From Rhizomys pruinosus (lineage: Eukaryota; Chordata; Mammalia; Rodentia; Spalacidae): DNA of 64,000 nucleotides. Position 1 is the first letter of the stretch; every line of letters begins with the position of its first letter. Position numbers and translations under genes: made by a program. The DNA lies in contig VZQC01009567.1 of assembly GCA_009823505.1 (NCBI GenBank), positions 1 through 64,000 of the forward strand, written 5' to 3'. Of the stretch, positions 36,936-47,121 are shown piece by piece. Under the pieces are notes generated by a model. It made no database searches. It saw only the letters and a program-made list of their open reading frames with translations, and was not told the DNA's origin.

Positions 36936-37497
36936 TTTGACATTTAACTCTGGTTTTTGCCCACTCAATCCTGTCACAACCAAGGTGACCATATGGATTT
37001 ACCAAATCTGGTCTGGAAGCTGGAGCAGCTCCAGAGACCCTGCACCTGAAGGGAATGTGCTTGGATAGTCTTGGAACCCGCCTGCCAAGAGGCCTGCCAT
37101 ATCACTCTCCCTGTGTAGGAAGCAAAGGTACTAGTGTACCTTTGCTTCCTACACAGGGAACCCTATACCCAAAATGACTGAGCTCAGATGGTCTTGGAAC
37201 CCTGGGCTGGAAGAGGCACAGCTGGGATGGTCCTGGACCTCACCTGCTGAGAAACCTGACCTGTCACTCACCCTGCACTGGGAGAGACTGGGCTGGGCTG
37301 GTCCTGTGACCCTGGGCTGGAAGCAACAGGGCTCTGATGGTCTTAGAACCTTCCACCAGGGGCCCAGGGCTGGGAACGTCCTGTCACTCTCTCTGTACCA
37401 GAAGCAAAGGAGCTAGGATGGTCCTGGAACCCTGCACAGGAAGTGACTGAGCTGGGATGGTCTGGAACCCTGGACTGGACGTGCCAGGGGTCCTTGC
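36936..37497 (-). promoter_or_regulatory. L1 5' UTR, reverse, with ~120-bp monomers
   Basis: It lies just upstream (minus-strand sense) of ORF1. It is GC-rich, with CTGTCACTC recurring at 37261 and 37381 (120-base period) and GGTCTTGGAACCCTG-type words repeated throughout. A diverged unit at about 37100 carries a perfect palindrome (37108-37159). This monomer type differs from those at 16139 and 23230. Confidence 0.65.
37108..37159. repeat. Perfect 24-bp palindrome with 4-base loop
   Basis: The arms 37108-37131 and 37136-37159 are exact reverse complements, with loop TAGT. The arm contains AGAAGCAAAGG-like monomer sequence (compare 37401-37411), so it is an inverted duplication of monomer sequence. 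Confidence 0.97.
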
Positions 37498-37860
37498 TGT
37501 TGATTTTTAAGTTTTATTTTATTGTGGTCTGAGGGAATACATGGAAATATTTTCATTTTTGATGTTGTTGTTCCTTAGTATGTGATCTACTTTAGAGGAA
37601 CCTCTATAGATTGCTGAGGAGGATGTATATTCACAGGCCTTAGAGGGAATATTTTGTGGTGCTGTATTTGATGTATGATATAATTTATTTCAGATATATC
37701 TCTTTTTTGTCAAATTGACCTGTCTATTTGAGACAGTTGGGTACTGACTTCAACTACTTTTACTCAGTTGTGCTTATCTGTGGCTTGAAATGCAGTAGTG
37801 CTGTTTTTATGAAATAAGTTGCACAAGACTTTGGTGCATGTATCTTCATGATTTTCATGA
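37498..37860 (-). mobile_element. Old L1 ORF2 endonuclease fragment, reverse
   Basis: ATTGTGGTCTGAGGGAATAC and the following bases are the reverse complement of the L1 EN segment around the SDH motif, far more diverged than the L1 to its left. It ends at CATCTCTCCAGCCC (37862-37876), a short B2-head remnant. Confidence 0.7.
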
Positions 37861-38084
37861 GCCATCTCTCCAGCCCTAGAATTAGATTTCTTTCCCTATG
37901 AACCAAGATAACCTATTTTAGAATTTTTAAATATATGTTACTTTCGACAACTTCATCCTAATTATTATATTCTTATTTTCTGAAATTATCAGAGTGTCAA
38001 TAATAGATCTGATAATGATAAAAAATGCATTTGGGTGCTAGAAACTTTTCTTGCTGGATGCTATTGTAGGAAACCACGTTTAAA

Positions 38085-38240
38085 TCCATATGGCAGCCAT
38101 ATGGCAGCCAATATCTATCTGTCTATAACTCCAGTACTAGGGGACCCAACACACTTTTCTGTCCTCTGTGGGCATTGTACGATATTGGTACACTTACACT
38201 TTTACATACATGTAGACTGTGAAAATATATCAAAATTAAA
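38085..38240 (+). mobile_element. B3/B2-type SINE, old
   Basis: TAACTCCAGTAC..GGGGACCCAACAC, TGGGCATTGTACG and a CATACATG..A-rich tail follow the B2/B3 body order. A short direct repeat (CATATGGCAGC twice) lies at 38088-38110. Confidence 0.75.
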
Positions 38241-38439
38241 AAATGGATTTGTGCTCTGGAATCCTAGGATGAACGACCAAAGTGTGAGATGGGAGTGTTT
38301 TCAACATGCTGTCTTTTGGAAAAAATGGAAAGAAACTTTCTGGAAGAATCCATAATGAGGGCTCCTGCATGTTCTTATGTTGTCCTCATGGCTTTCATAT
38401 TTCAGTGTTAATCACCACCAGAAAGGGAAAGAGTAGTCA

Positions 38440-38543
38440 GAAAATGCATGCTAATGGTTTTATTGGGATATTGAAGACACAGCTATGAACACACTGCTCC
38501 ACAAACACATGATTCTGAAAACCAGGATTTTCTCCTTCATTTC
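38440..38543 (-). other. Untranslated terminal exon (exon 3) of the secreted-protein gene
   Basis: Minus strand: a strong acceptor (TTTGTCTATTTGTTTTAG) ends at 38544, so the exon starts at 38543. An AATAAA lies at 38464-38459, about 80 bases in; cleavage is expected near 38450-38435. It pairs with the GTAAGT donor at 39960. A short non-coding last exon after a splice in the 3' UTR is also the plan of salivary proline-rich-protein genes. The exon end is predicted, not seen. Confidence 0.55.
38459..38464 (-). terminator. Polyadenylation signal AATAAA
   Basis: Canonical hexamer on the minus strand, 80 bases after the predicted exon 3 acceptor. Confidence 0.55.
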
Positions 38544-39210
38544 CTAAAACAAATAGACAAAAAATTTACTGTCAAAAATGCAGAAAGAGCAAAACAAACA
38601 CAAGTGCAACAGCTTCCGCAAAACAAATACACACACAGGAAATAATGTGGAAAATTTGTAAGACATATGCTTTTGAATGAAATGAATAGCATACAGATAT
38701 GCATATAAATACGACAGCATTCATAGAGAAATCCAAAATTGATTATGAAAAATTTCAAATTTCATCAAAATTGATGATGTTTGGAGAGAGCAATGACATA
38801 ACTTGATATTTGATTTAAGGCTCAGATTTATGCCTTTCTGGCCAGGCACATTCTGCTTTAATTTCAACATTAATTGACTAGAGAGTCTTTATCTGAAGAG
38901 CTGATGGAATGCAGGAATATGAAGAAAAGTAGAGTTAGATGGATGTGTGAGATGAGAGGTCTGCTAAGCACAGGTGACAGAGGATCAAAAGGAGATCAGT
39001 GCTCTACTTTACAAAACACCCCAACACAATATGTAATCATGGACAAAAAGAGACATTGAATGCTCTGTTGCTCATAATCATAATTACTTTGGAGAGCTTG
39101 TTACAAAACAAGGTCTTCCTTTAATCTCCCATATTCTCTGAAAACCAATACTTGAATTAAGATTCAGGACTGTATCTTTTCAACATATTTTATAGAATTC
39201 ATTTTAGACC

Positions 39211-39455
39211 CTGGCTGGAGAGATAGCCTATCGGTTAATAGCAGTGACTCCCCTTGCAGAGGACCTGGGTTCGATCCCCAGCACCCATATGGCGGCTAAG
39301 AACCGTCTGTAACTCTAATTCCCGGAGAACTCCAGTTCCAGGGAATCCAAGACCCTCTTCTGACCTCCATGGCATTGCACGACACGGGTGCACAAACCTA
39401 CATGCAGACAGTACATTCATACACATACGGAAATAAATAATTTTTTAAAAAAGAT
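39211..39455 (+). mobile_element. B2-family SINE with 13-bp TSD
   Basis: Intact B box GGTTCGATCCC near 39268. TTCATTTTAGACC is duplicated at 39198-39210 and 39456-39468. It lies in intron 2 of the minus-strand gene, antisense to it. A young copy. Confidence 0.96.
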
Positions 39456-39739
39456 TTCATTTTAGACCATGGTTTAAGAGATATAGTGGTAAAAGTCCTT
39501 CGTATTGAATATATTTGACTGAGAATTATCATGGATATCTAGATTCCTGGGTTGGTTGGTATTAGAGATGTCTTTGACCATAACTATTAGATAAACGGTG
39601 ATGATGTTTTCTTTTTGTTTTCTCTTAAAAACATTTTATTAATATGTTGAGAATTTCATCCCAGGGATTTTTTTTCACCTTACAGTCTATTCAAATCTCC
39701 CAAAGTCAACACCTGCTTCTTTATCCAAAAAAAATTGTG

Positions 39740-39792
39740 AGTTCTTTTCTTTTCTTTTCTTTCTTTCCTTTTTTTTTTCTCTTTTTTATTGT
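39740..39792. repeat. Polypyrimidine tract (TTTTC)n
   Basis: T/C-only stretch of about 50 bases with TTTTC units; the complementary strand is (GAAAA)n-like. It lies in intron 2 of the minus-strand gene. Confidence 0.9.
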
Positions 39793-39960
39793 TAAACTCT
39801 CACTCTCCCCATCTGAGTAGATATCAATTGAGAGTAGCCCACATCTATGATGGGAAAATGTGCAACAATCTCCTCTCCGTGTGGGATATTTTTGTGACCT
39901 AAGATTGCACAAGTTTTTTGAATGCTGTCTCCAGTTCTATGAATTCATAAATGCACTTAC

Positions 39961-42900
39961 CTGGACTGTGCCTCCTCCATGGGCACTTCATGTATCTGCA
40001 GGTTGGCAATGCTTCCAACATTTCCAGACGCAACCCAAGCTACTTTTCGTTTTCCGCAATGCCCCCCGCAGCAATCTCTTGGGGTTCGGAGGATAAGGCA
40101 CTGCGGTTTTAACACCACCTGTGAAATGGCTCGACTGGGTGTTTATAGATTTGTATGGGCTTTGATGGTCCCCAAGAGGAGGAACTAGTTCTTGATTCTG
40201 GCCTCCTTCTTGGAGGTTTCCTAGTTGTGTTTCTGCTGGAGGCAGAGATTGATGCTGATCTTCTTGTGATGTTCCCTGCTGAGCATAATTGTTGTCATCC
40301 ACCTGCTCATCATAGAGTTCAGGAATTTCCTGAATCTGCTCCTCTCCTCCCTGGCTGTGTTCTTTATGCTCTGAGTTGGTAAAGAACAGAAAATATGAAC
40401 ACAGATGAGGAAGACTCTTATTGCCTTCCCTATTTCTAACATGTTCTGTTCGCCCATGACCTCTATTTCCCACCTCTAACTTATCTGCTTCTCTTAATTT
40501 ATATACTAATGATACAAAAATATTATATGCATGTTCCTGGCAAAGTATGTGACCTTAAAGCTGACAAAATGAAAGTTTGGAGTACATTGGTTTACACAGA
40601 ATATGTCTTTAAAAATAGAACATAGTTAAATAAAATAAATGTTATGAGAAGGAATGTGTAAACAATATATTCAGACATCCTGTGTCTTCAAGGCCTTGTA
40701 TGTTCGAGGCATTACTTTTGAAACCTGTGTTTAAATGAGAGCTAGATGGTGGTTGTCTTAGGACTGAAGAAGAAAATACATGGAGAGACATTCACTGTGT
40801 TCCTGGCCACAGTTGGCATCAGAAAATTCATACAATCGAGTTGAGAAATAGACAAAGGGGCACTGACCCATAATTCTACACATTTGTCCATGAAGCCACA
40901 TAGCTGGAGCACTGGGAAGAAGGAAGTCATGGAACCTCTCTCATCACCACAGGGAACCAGGCTTACACCACTCTCCTGTGTGGTTCCTCCATAGCAGTCA
41001 TTTCTGCGTGTGGGCTAGGCAAACCTTAGTTTTCATCTAAGCGAAGTCTCTGATAGTAAAATGGATAGACCTAATAACTGACTGTAGCTACCAATTGTAA
41101 TAAATTTTCTAGTTCAGATGAGATTTAATACTGATTCATTCCTTTAACTCAAACTGATGTTTGAGTTGGTTCCAGCTCCTTGCTATTGTGAAGAGAACTG
41201 CAATAAACATGGATGTGCATGTATCTCTGCCATAGGATGAGTCTTTTGTGTATATACTCAGGAGTGGTATGACTGGGTCACAGATGAGTGGATGACAAAA
41301 TGTGGTACATCTACACAATGGAGTACTATTCAGCAGTAAAGAAAGTCGACATCACGAATTTTGCAGGTAGATGATGGAGGTCAAAGCCATTACACTAAAA
41401 GTGAAGTAACACAGTCCCAGAAAAACCAAGGGCAAATGATTTCCCTCAATTGTGGATGCTACCAAATCCCTAGTTGAAAGGAAAGCTGAGGGGCTGGAGA
41501 GATGGCCTAGCGGTTAAGAGCGCCAGCTGCTCTTGCAGAGGACCTGGGTTCAATCCCCAGCACCCACAATGGTGGCTGAAAACCGTATTTAACTCCAGTT
41601 CCAGGGAAGTCAAACACCCCCTTCTGACCTCCGAGGCATTACACGACACTGGTGCACAGACCTACATGCAGAAAGTACATTCGTACACATATGAAAATAA
41701 ATAAAATTAAAAAAAAAGAAAGGAAAGCTGAACAACATTATTATTGTTATATTTCTGTTTATTTGAAAGCAACTATGTTGTTATAATGTAAATCTCTCAA
41801 TGGGCTCTAGAATCCACCTAACACTTATTTTCAGACTCTGTAATTACTGGATATGGGTAGAAAGTATGGATCCATATTTTGGAGTAATATAAAATTAATG
41901 GAGGGAAACGTGAATTCCTAAACATAAAAAAAGACTGAGAGGAAGATGCAGGACAGCTATGGCAGAAAGCATAATCTGGGGTGGGTTTGGGGGAAGGGAA
42001 AGGGGAATATGTCTCAACTGAACTGAGAAATGATGTCTGAAATACAGAAAACATCAGTAAAAGCATTAAAAAAGAAAAAAATACGATTTTCTTTTGAAAA
42101 AAATATGGTTGTAAAACTCACCCATAATATTTCTTATTTTTCTTTTTAGAATATTTGTTCATGTCCTTACAGATTGGCTTTAAGGAAACCAAGATGACAA
42201 TATGTAAAGGGGTCAGAACTTTATGCCACTAGGTTTACCAATGTTTATTTATTTTTACCTACCTCAGACCTTGTCCTGGTGATTTAAGTGAGGGATAAAT
42301 AAATCAACTACTTTGGGTAATATCATATGTCAGATATGAAGGTCACCCCAGAAGGCTCATGTATTGAAACTTGGTCCCCAGCTCCTAACATTATTTCTAG
42401 AGATTCTAGAAACTATGTCTGTAGGAAACAGGTCATCAGGAGCATGTCTTGGGGCTGTGCTTCTTGACCCAGGCCTCTCTCTGTCTCTCTGTGCTTCCTA
42501 GCTACAATGGGTGAGTAATCTTTGCCACATAACCCCACCACCATGGCTCTTTCTCTCCATGGACCTAGAATTAACTGAACTGAGGACTGTGGAGTAACCC
42601 TTTTGAAACCCTGATCCAAAATAAATACTTCCTACTTAAGCAGTTTGTATTAGTTATTCTGGCACAGTGACAAAAAAATCTAACAACTCGGGTGGGGTTA
42701 GATAAGGAAGATGAGACTAAGAAGTCTTCTGGGAAAACTGGACTTCTCAGCCCAGAAGAAGCACTTAACCTGGCCCTATAAGGTCTTCCCAGTTGTCTTC
42801 TCCTCCAAGTCTTCCCTCAGTCTCTAAAAACTGGTTTCCAATGATAGTCAGCAAAAGAGACTGTTAACAGAGTCAAGTGAGAAAAAGTAGAGCAATTACC

Positions 42901-45134
42901 TTGGCTCTGGAATCTGAATAACTAGACTGTGGGGAAGAAGATGAAATGGTGGGTACTTAGGAATGTCATAGAAAATTCAGATTTATATTCAAACAGTGGA
43001 AAACCAGACAACACACTTGTTTGACTATAAAATCAAACACAATGTTTCAGTTGAAGCAAAGAGGCAAATATGTATGATAAAACACTTCAGAAAATATTTT
43101 TTATAAGCTAGAATGTTTCTCCTTTTTTCAAAGTTGGGGATTGGATGCAGGAACCCCTAACTTCTAGGTAAATGTCAACACTGAGTTTCACTACACCCCT
43201 AGCTCAAAAACTAGAAATTTCAATTTCCTCTTTATTCACTACAAAATGAAAACATAAATGTATTAATTATAATAATGGCATCAAATAATAAATAAGTAAA
43301 TAACCAAACAGTGAACATTATCATGTTAAAAGACCACTTGTAGCCAAGTGTGGTGGTGCCCACCTTTAAAGCCAGCACTCTGGAGGCAGATGCAAGCAGA
43401 TCTCTGTGAGTACAAGGTCAATCTGGTCTACATAATAAATTCCAGGCCATCTGGGGCTACAGGGAGACCCTGGCTCAAAAAGACAAAAAAAAAAAGAAAA
43501 GAAAAGAAAAGGACAATTTGCATTGTTTTCAGTCTATAAGAATTGTCACTCCCCATTTTTTGTTGTTCTTGTAGAATCCCTGAATGTAATTATTATCTGT
43601 GATGTACATATATACTGGAATATATAAATATAAATCTATAAAATAAATATCATATACATATGCATATGAAAAAAATCAAACGATGTTAAAAAGACATGAG
43701 AAAACTAGAAGGTGACTGAAGAACCAAGGAAGTAGTCAGTGGAGGATGACATGGGTATTCCATTCTATGGGAGGGGAGAGCCTAACCTGATGATCTCTAA
43801 AATTAAAACACAGGATGATGTCAAAGATTGTCATAGACTAATAGAGATCATAAATATCTGCATCAAAATGTGGCCTCAACTGCTGTCTATCCTACAGGTT
43901 AAATAACTGGGCTTCCAATATCTGAGCTTCTACTGAACAGAAGGTAAGGGATGAGTGTGTTCAGGTTATTCTCTTTATCACATATCATGTCAAAGTTAAA
44001 CGGTATCAAACTGTTGGTTTCATTCATCCATCATGGCAGCCCTCAAATCCTTGCTCATTTTGTGTATCCTTTTTATACTTCTTTGTATTTTATGTATACG
44101 AATGTATGGCTTGCATGTATGTAAGTTCACCAGTGATATGCAGAGCTTATGAAGGGCTGAAAAGGGCATAGGATTCCTAGATCTGGAGTTTTGTGTACTT
44201 GTCAGGTACCATTTTGGTGCTGGGCTTGAATCTGGATCTTCTGCAGGATTAGCCATTGTTTCTAACCACTGATCATCACACACTTCCATCATTTTTAATA
44301 TTTTATAGAGACCATACATTTATTTTGAGCAATATTCAAAATATGACCTCCCTCAAAATTACTATTTAGTTGAGGATATTCTTGAACTTCTAGTTATCTG
44401 GCCTCCAGCTCCCAGAAGAATGGTACAGCCACCTAGGTCCACATCTGTCTTCAATCTGTGTATTTCAGTCCAACATTTTTGTATCTGTTTACCCTTTCAA
44501 CTACTAAATTCTTTGTTTCCACAGGCTTCTGAAGAGACAACTCTAAGTGTTTAACACTGTTAGAGTCTCACATACACTATTGTAGCATATTACAATTCTG
44601 AGTATTTCGGAGGACAATAAAAATTGATCTCTGATATTGCTCTCTCTTTAGAGAAAGTCTGTGGTTCTCTGCATCTGAGGCAGCTAAGCTGTTTGTTTCT
44701 CTTCTTTCTTGTGTCCTGCACCCACTACACACAAAGGCTGCTCATTTCTCATCTCTGTTGTGATTATGCCATTGTGCTCCACAGCCTGTCTCCTGCTACC
44801 AGACTTATCAACTTCCCATGCAGCCTCACAGCATAGAGCGATCTCTGTACTGAAAAAATTACCTTCATGTTTTCTTCCTCCTTGGGGGTTTCCAAAACTG
44901 TATTAAGCGATAAGGAATTGATATTCAGTGAGTACCTAAGGAGTCTTAAATATGTAAGAACTCAACAGGCCAGTATTTCGTCTCCTTGGTTCCTGCCATT
45001 CTCCAATTCCTCTCTGTATAGTCGTGTCCTATGTACAAAGGCAAGACCCTTCCCAACCAGACCTCTTTACCTTCCTCTGGGCTCTGTGCTGTGCTCAGGA
45101 CCAGCAAGGCAGCTGTAAGCCAGACGACCAGCAT
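39961..45134 (-). CDS. Predicted secreted protein gene, PRP-cluster-like (148 aa, two coding exons)
   Basis: Joining 45134-45071 to 40370-39988 gives a 148-codon frame with a stop at 39990-39988. Residues 1-16 form a signal peptide (MLVVWLTAALLVLSTA, cleavage likely before Gln17). Residues 18-60 are acidic: SPEE gives an S-x-E site for the secretory kinase FAM20C, and ELYDEQVDDNNY holds possible sulfated tyrosines. Residues 60-118 are Gln/Pro/Ser-rich. Residues 119-148 are cationic with Cys135, Cys139 and Cys143 and Trp137 and Trp140, after Lys119-Arg120. I see no N-glycosylation sequon. Leader and exon plan (leader exon, main exon, untranslated last exon) recall rodent salivary proline-rich proteins, but there are no proline repeats. 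The ~4.7-kb intron 1 holds an L1, a B2, a B1 and a B3, and could hide a further small exon. I do not recognise the product. Salivary or lacrimal secretion is inference; a recent pseudogene is the main alternative. Confidence 0.6.
39988..40370 (-). CDS. Exon 2 coding part: mature secreted protein with cationic tail
   Basis: The acceptor TTCTGTTCTTTACCAACTCAG ends at 40371. The frame is open for 127 further codons to TGA at 39990-39988. The exon continues 27 bases to 39961, where a consensus donor (CCAG|GTAAGT) starts at 39960. The stop is under 50 bases from that junction, so nonsense-mediated decay is not expected. Composition changes along the exon from Glu/Gln/Asp-rich through Pro/Gln/Ser to Lys/Arg/Cys/Trp. 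Confidence 0.62.
41140..42095 (+). mobile_element. L1 3' end with 5' inversion (twin priming)
   Basis: 41150-41280 reads on the minus strand as the ORF2p C-terminal segment PVIPLLSIY..FIAVLFTIARSWNQ. From 41281 the + strand continues with the next residues (DEW.. to ..EVTQSQ) and a 3' UTR ending in an A-rich tail near 42065-42085. The inverted and direct parts are adjacent in the original L1, which is the twin-priming signature. A B2 is inserted at 41490. The whole lies in intron 1 of the minus-strand gene. Confidence 0.85.
41490..41717 (+). mobile_element. B2-family SINE with 14-bp TSD
   Basis: GAAAGGAAAGCTGA is duplicated at 41476-41489 and 41718-41731. The B box reads GGTTCAATCCC. Inserted in the L1 3' UTR within intron 1. 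Confidence 0.96.
42096..43327. other. Intronic sequence, nothing recognised
   Basis: Intron 1 of the minus-strand gene. 42340-42660 has an LTR-like feel (TTGAAACTTGGTCCCCAG, then AAATAAATACTT..TTAGTTATTCTGGCACAGTGAC) and may be a diverged relative of the 17299 LTR; I do not call it. Confidence 0.35.
43342..43505 (+). mobile_element. B1 SINE, full length
   Basis: AGCCAAGTGTGGTGGTGCCC start, CTCTGTGAGTACAAGGTC middle and AGACCCTGGCTCAAAAAG end, then a (GAAAA)n tail. AAAAGACCACTTG before and AAAAGGACAATTTG after suggest an imperfect TSD. In intron 1 of the minus-strand gene. Confidence 0.93.
44055..44290 (-). mobile_element. B3/B2-type SINE, old, reverse
   Basis: The reverse complement follows the B3 order: degraded tRNA head at about 44280, AGGATTCCTAGATCTGGAGTT body, and TGTATAC..AAAATA tail at about 44080. 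Many mutations. Confidence 0.7.
45071..45134 (-). CDS. Exon 1 coding part: signal peptide
   Basis: ATG at 45134 (minus) is followed by 21 codons plus one base. The donor is GAG-GAAG|GTAAAGAGG, with GT at 45070-45069. The first 16 residues are a compact hydrophobic signal peptide; predicted maturation leaves an N-terminal Gln, prone to pyroglutamate formation. Exon phase 1 is complemented exactly by exon 2, whose first two bases AG complete a Glu codon. An upstream in-frame ATG exists near 45245, but it lies before the TATA-like box and is not expected in the mRNA. Confidence 0.65.
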
Positions 45135-45159
45135 GTTGGAGGAGTCACTGTAGTTTCTC

Positions 45160-45245
45160 CAAAGTCTATGTTGGACGAAACAAGGCAGCTCCCTTAATAA
45201 GGAGGAAGAAAAAAATGCAGCCTTTGAACTCTCCACACGTGTCAC
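45160..45245 (-). promoter_or_regulatory. Core promoter of the secreted-protein gene
   Basis: On the minus strand a TATA-like TTATTAAGG (45200-45192) lies about 60 bases before the ATG, so transcription should start near 45165-45170 with a ~30-base 5' leader. An E-box (CACGTG, 45236-45241) lies about 40 bases further upstream. No CpG island is present, fitting a tissue-restricted gene. Confidence 0.45.
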
Positions 45246-45580
45246 ACTAGGACGTTTTGCACATCTAATTTCTGTTTGGGACTTTAGCCAAGGAGGATAG
45301 AGAGTAGAGGAGGTTGTCAGTATGACATTTCTAAAACGTCCAACATTTTACTTGCGTAATGGTACTGAAGGAACAATGTCCAAGAATTTGGCCCAGATAT
45401 AAGAATTTAGATTCCATCCCTATTCCTATGTCTGTGTAGTTGCTGTGAACATTAAACTGCTATTTATGTGTATTTGGAGTCTGTGTTGATGGGAGGACAT
45501 TTGTGTACCCAGGGTGTCTATGCCAGCAGTGGTGCTGCATGATAAACTGTCATTGTAAATACTTTTGTTTACACAGCCAA
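45246..45580. other. Upstream flank of the minus-strand gene
   Basis: No repeat recognised; may hold distal regulatory sequence of the minus-strand gene. Confidence 0.35.
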
Positions 45581-46308
45581 AGTGAAGTTGTGAACAGTTC
45601 TTTATTAGAACCCAGTCTCCATCAATTATGATTTATATAATCCTATATGTGTGTTATTTACCTCATCATCTTCCTTGAATAAGGTGGCTTATGCTCAACT
45701 ATCCGATGAATTATGAACACACATGAAGAAAGAATCACTCACATTTGACTTTCTGCACCCTCAGGCTAAAGATATGTCTAGAGCTAGCAATGTAGTCTCA
45801 CTTAGAGATTACCTGGTAAGAGATATTACATGGACTAAAATCTTGTTTTTATTAATATCCTGATGATTATTAAATCAAGAGTAGTCAAGAAAACCAAAAT
45901 TGGCTTTCCACTTTGGTAAAACATGAACACAAATTACCTCGAAATAATTGTTTTATGCGTGACACTTCCTGAAATAGCCTCTTCTTTCCCAGAATATTCC
46001 ATTAGATGGTCCATAATTTTTTGCAAGAAAACCATTTTTATCTCTTCCAGTATAACTGAATTAAAACAAAACAATATTTTTCAAGCTGGTCTCTCTCATA
46101 CGGCCTTTAAATTGAGTATTCTCTGGTATTCATGTTCTCCTTTACAAATGTACTTGACACTGCTCTTTCAGATTGCTATTCAGGAAGATTTTGTTCATAT
46201 TAATCTGAAACATATTCTCACACACATTCTTATACTGATGTGTGGATATTCCCAGCTCTTAATTGATCTTCTCTCTCTATTTCATCTTTCTATATCTGTT
46301 TATTTTTT
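45580..46308 (+). repeat. Block C, copy 2
   Basis: Diverged counterpart of 4500-4885 plus 5132-5440 in the same order and orientation, without the B2 there. It runs into the assembly gap. Confidence 0.5.
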
Positions 46309-47121
46309 NNNNNNNNNNNNNNNNNNNNNNNNNNNNNNNNNNNNNNNNNNNNNNNNNNNNNNNNNNNNNNNNNNNNNNNNNNNNNNNNNNNNNNNNNNNN
46401 NNNNNNNNNNNNNNNNNNNNNNNNNNNNNNNNNNNNNNNNNNNNNNNNNNNNNNNNNNNNNNNNNNNNNNNNNNNNNNNNNNNNNNNNNNNNNNNNNNNN
46501 NNNNNNNNNNNNNNNNNNNNNNNNNNNNNNNNNNNNNNNNNNNNNNNNNNNNNNNNNNNNNNNNNNNNNNNNNNNNNNNNNNNNNNNNNNNNNNNNNNNN
46601 NNNNNNNNNNNNNNNNNNNNNNNNNNNNNNNNNNNNNNNNNNNNNNNNNNNNNNNNNNNNNNNNNNNNNNNNNNNNNNNNNNNNNNNNNNNNNNNNNNNN
46701 NNNNNNNNNNNNNNNNNNNNNNNNNNNNNNNNNNNNNNNNNNNNNNNNNNNNNNNNNNNNNNNNNNNNNNNNNNNNNNNNNNNNNNNNNNNNNNNNNNNN
46801 NNNNNNNNNNNNNNNNNNNNNNNNNNNNNNNNNNNNNNNNNNNNNNNNNNNNNNNNNNNNNNNNNNNNNNNNNNNNNNNNNNNNNNNNNNNNNNNNNNNN
46901 NNNNNNNNNNNNNNNNNNNNNNNNNNNNNNNNNNNNNNNNNNNNNNNNNNNNNNNNNNNNNNNNNNNNNNNNNNNNNNNNNNNNNNNNNNNNNNNNNNNN
47001 NNNNNNNNNNNNNNNNNNNNNNNNNNNNNNNNNNNNNNNNNNNNNNNNNNNNNNNNNNNNNNNNNNNNNNNNNNNNNNNNNNNNNNNNNNNNNNNNNNNN
47101 NNNNNNNNNNNNNNNNNNNNN
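46309..47121. other. Assembly gap (813 N)
   Basis: An unbroken run of N between block C and block A copies. Frames spanning it are meaningless. Confidence 1.

Noticed and set aside
39988..40473. Taking the whole 161-codon open frame as a single-exon protein
   Set aside because: The first 34 codons before 40371 form the polypyrimidine tract and acceptor; the in-phase signal-peptide exon at 45071-45134 explains the protein better.
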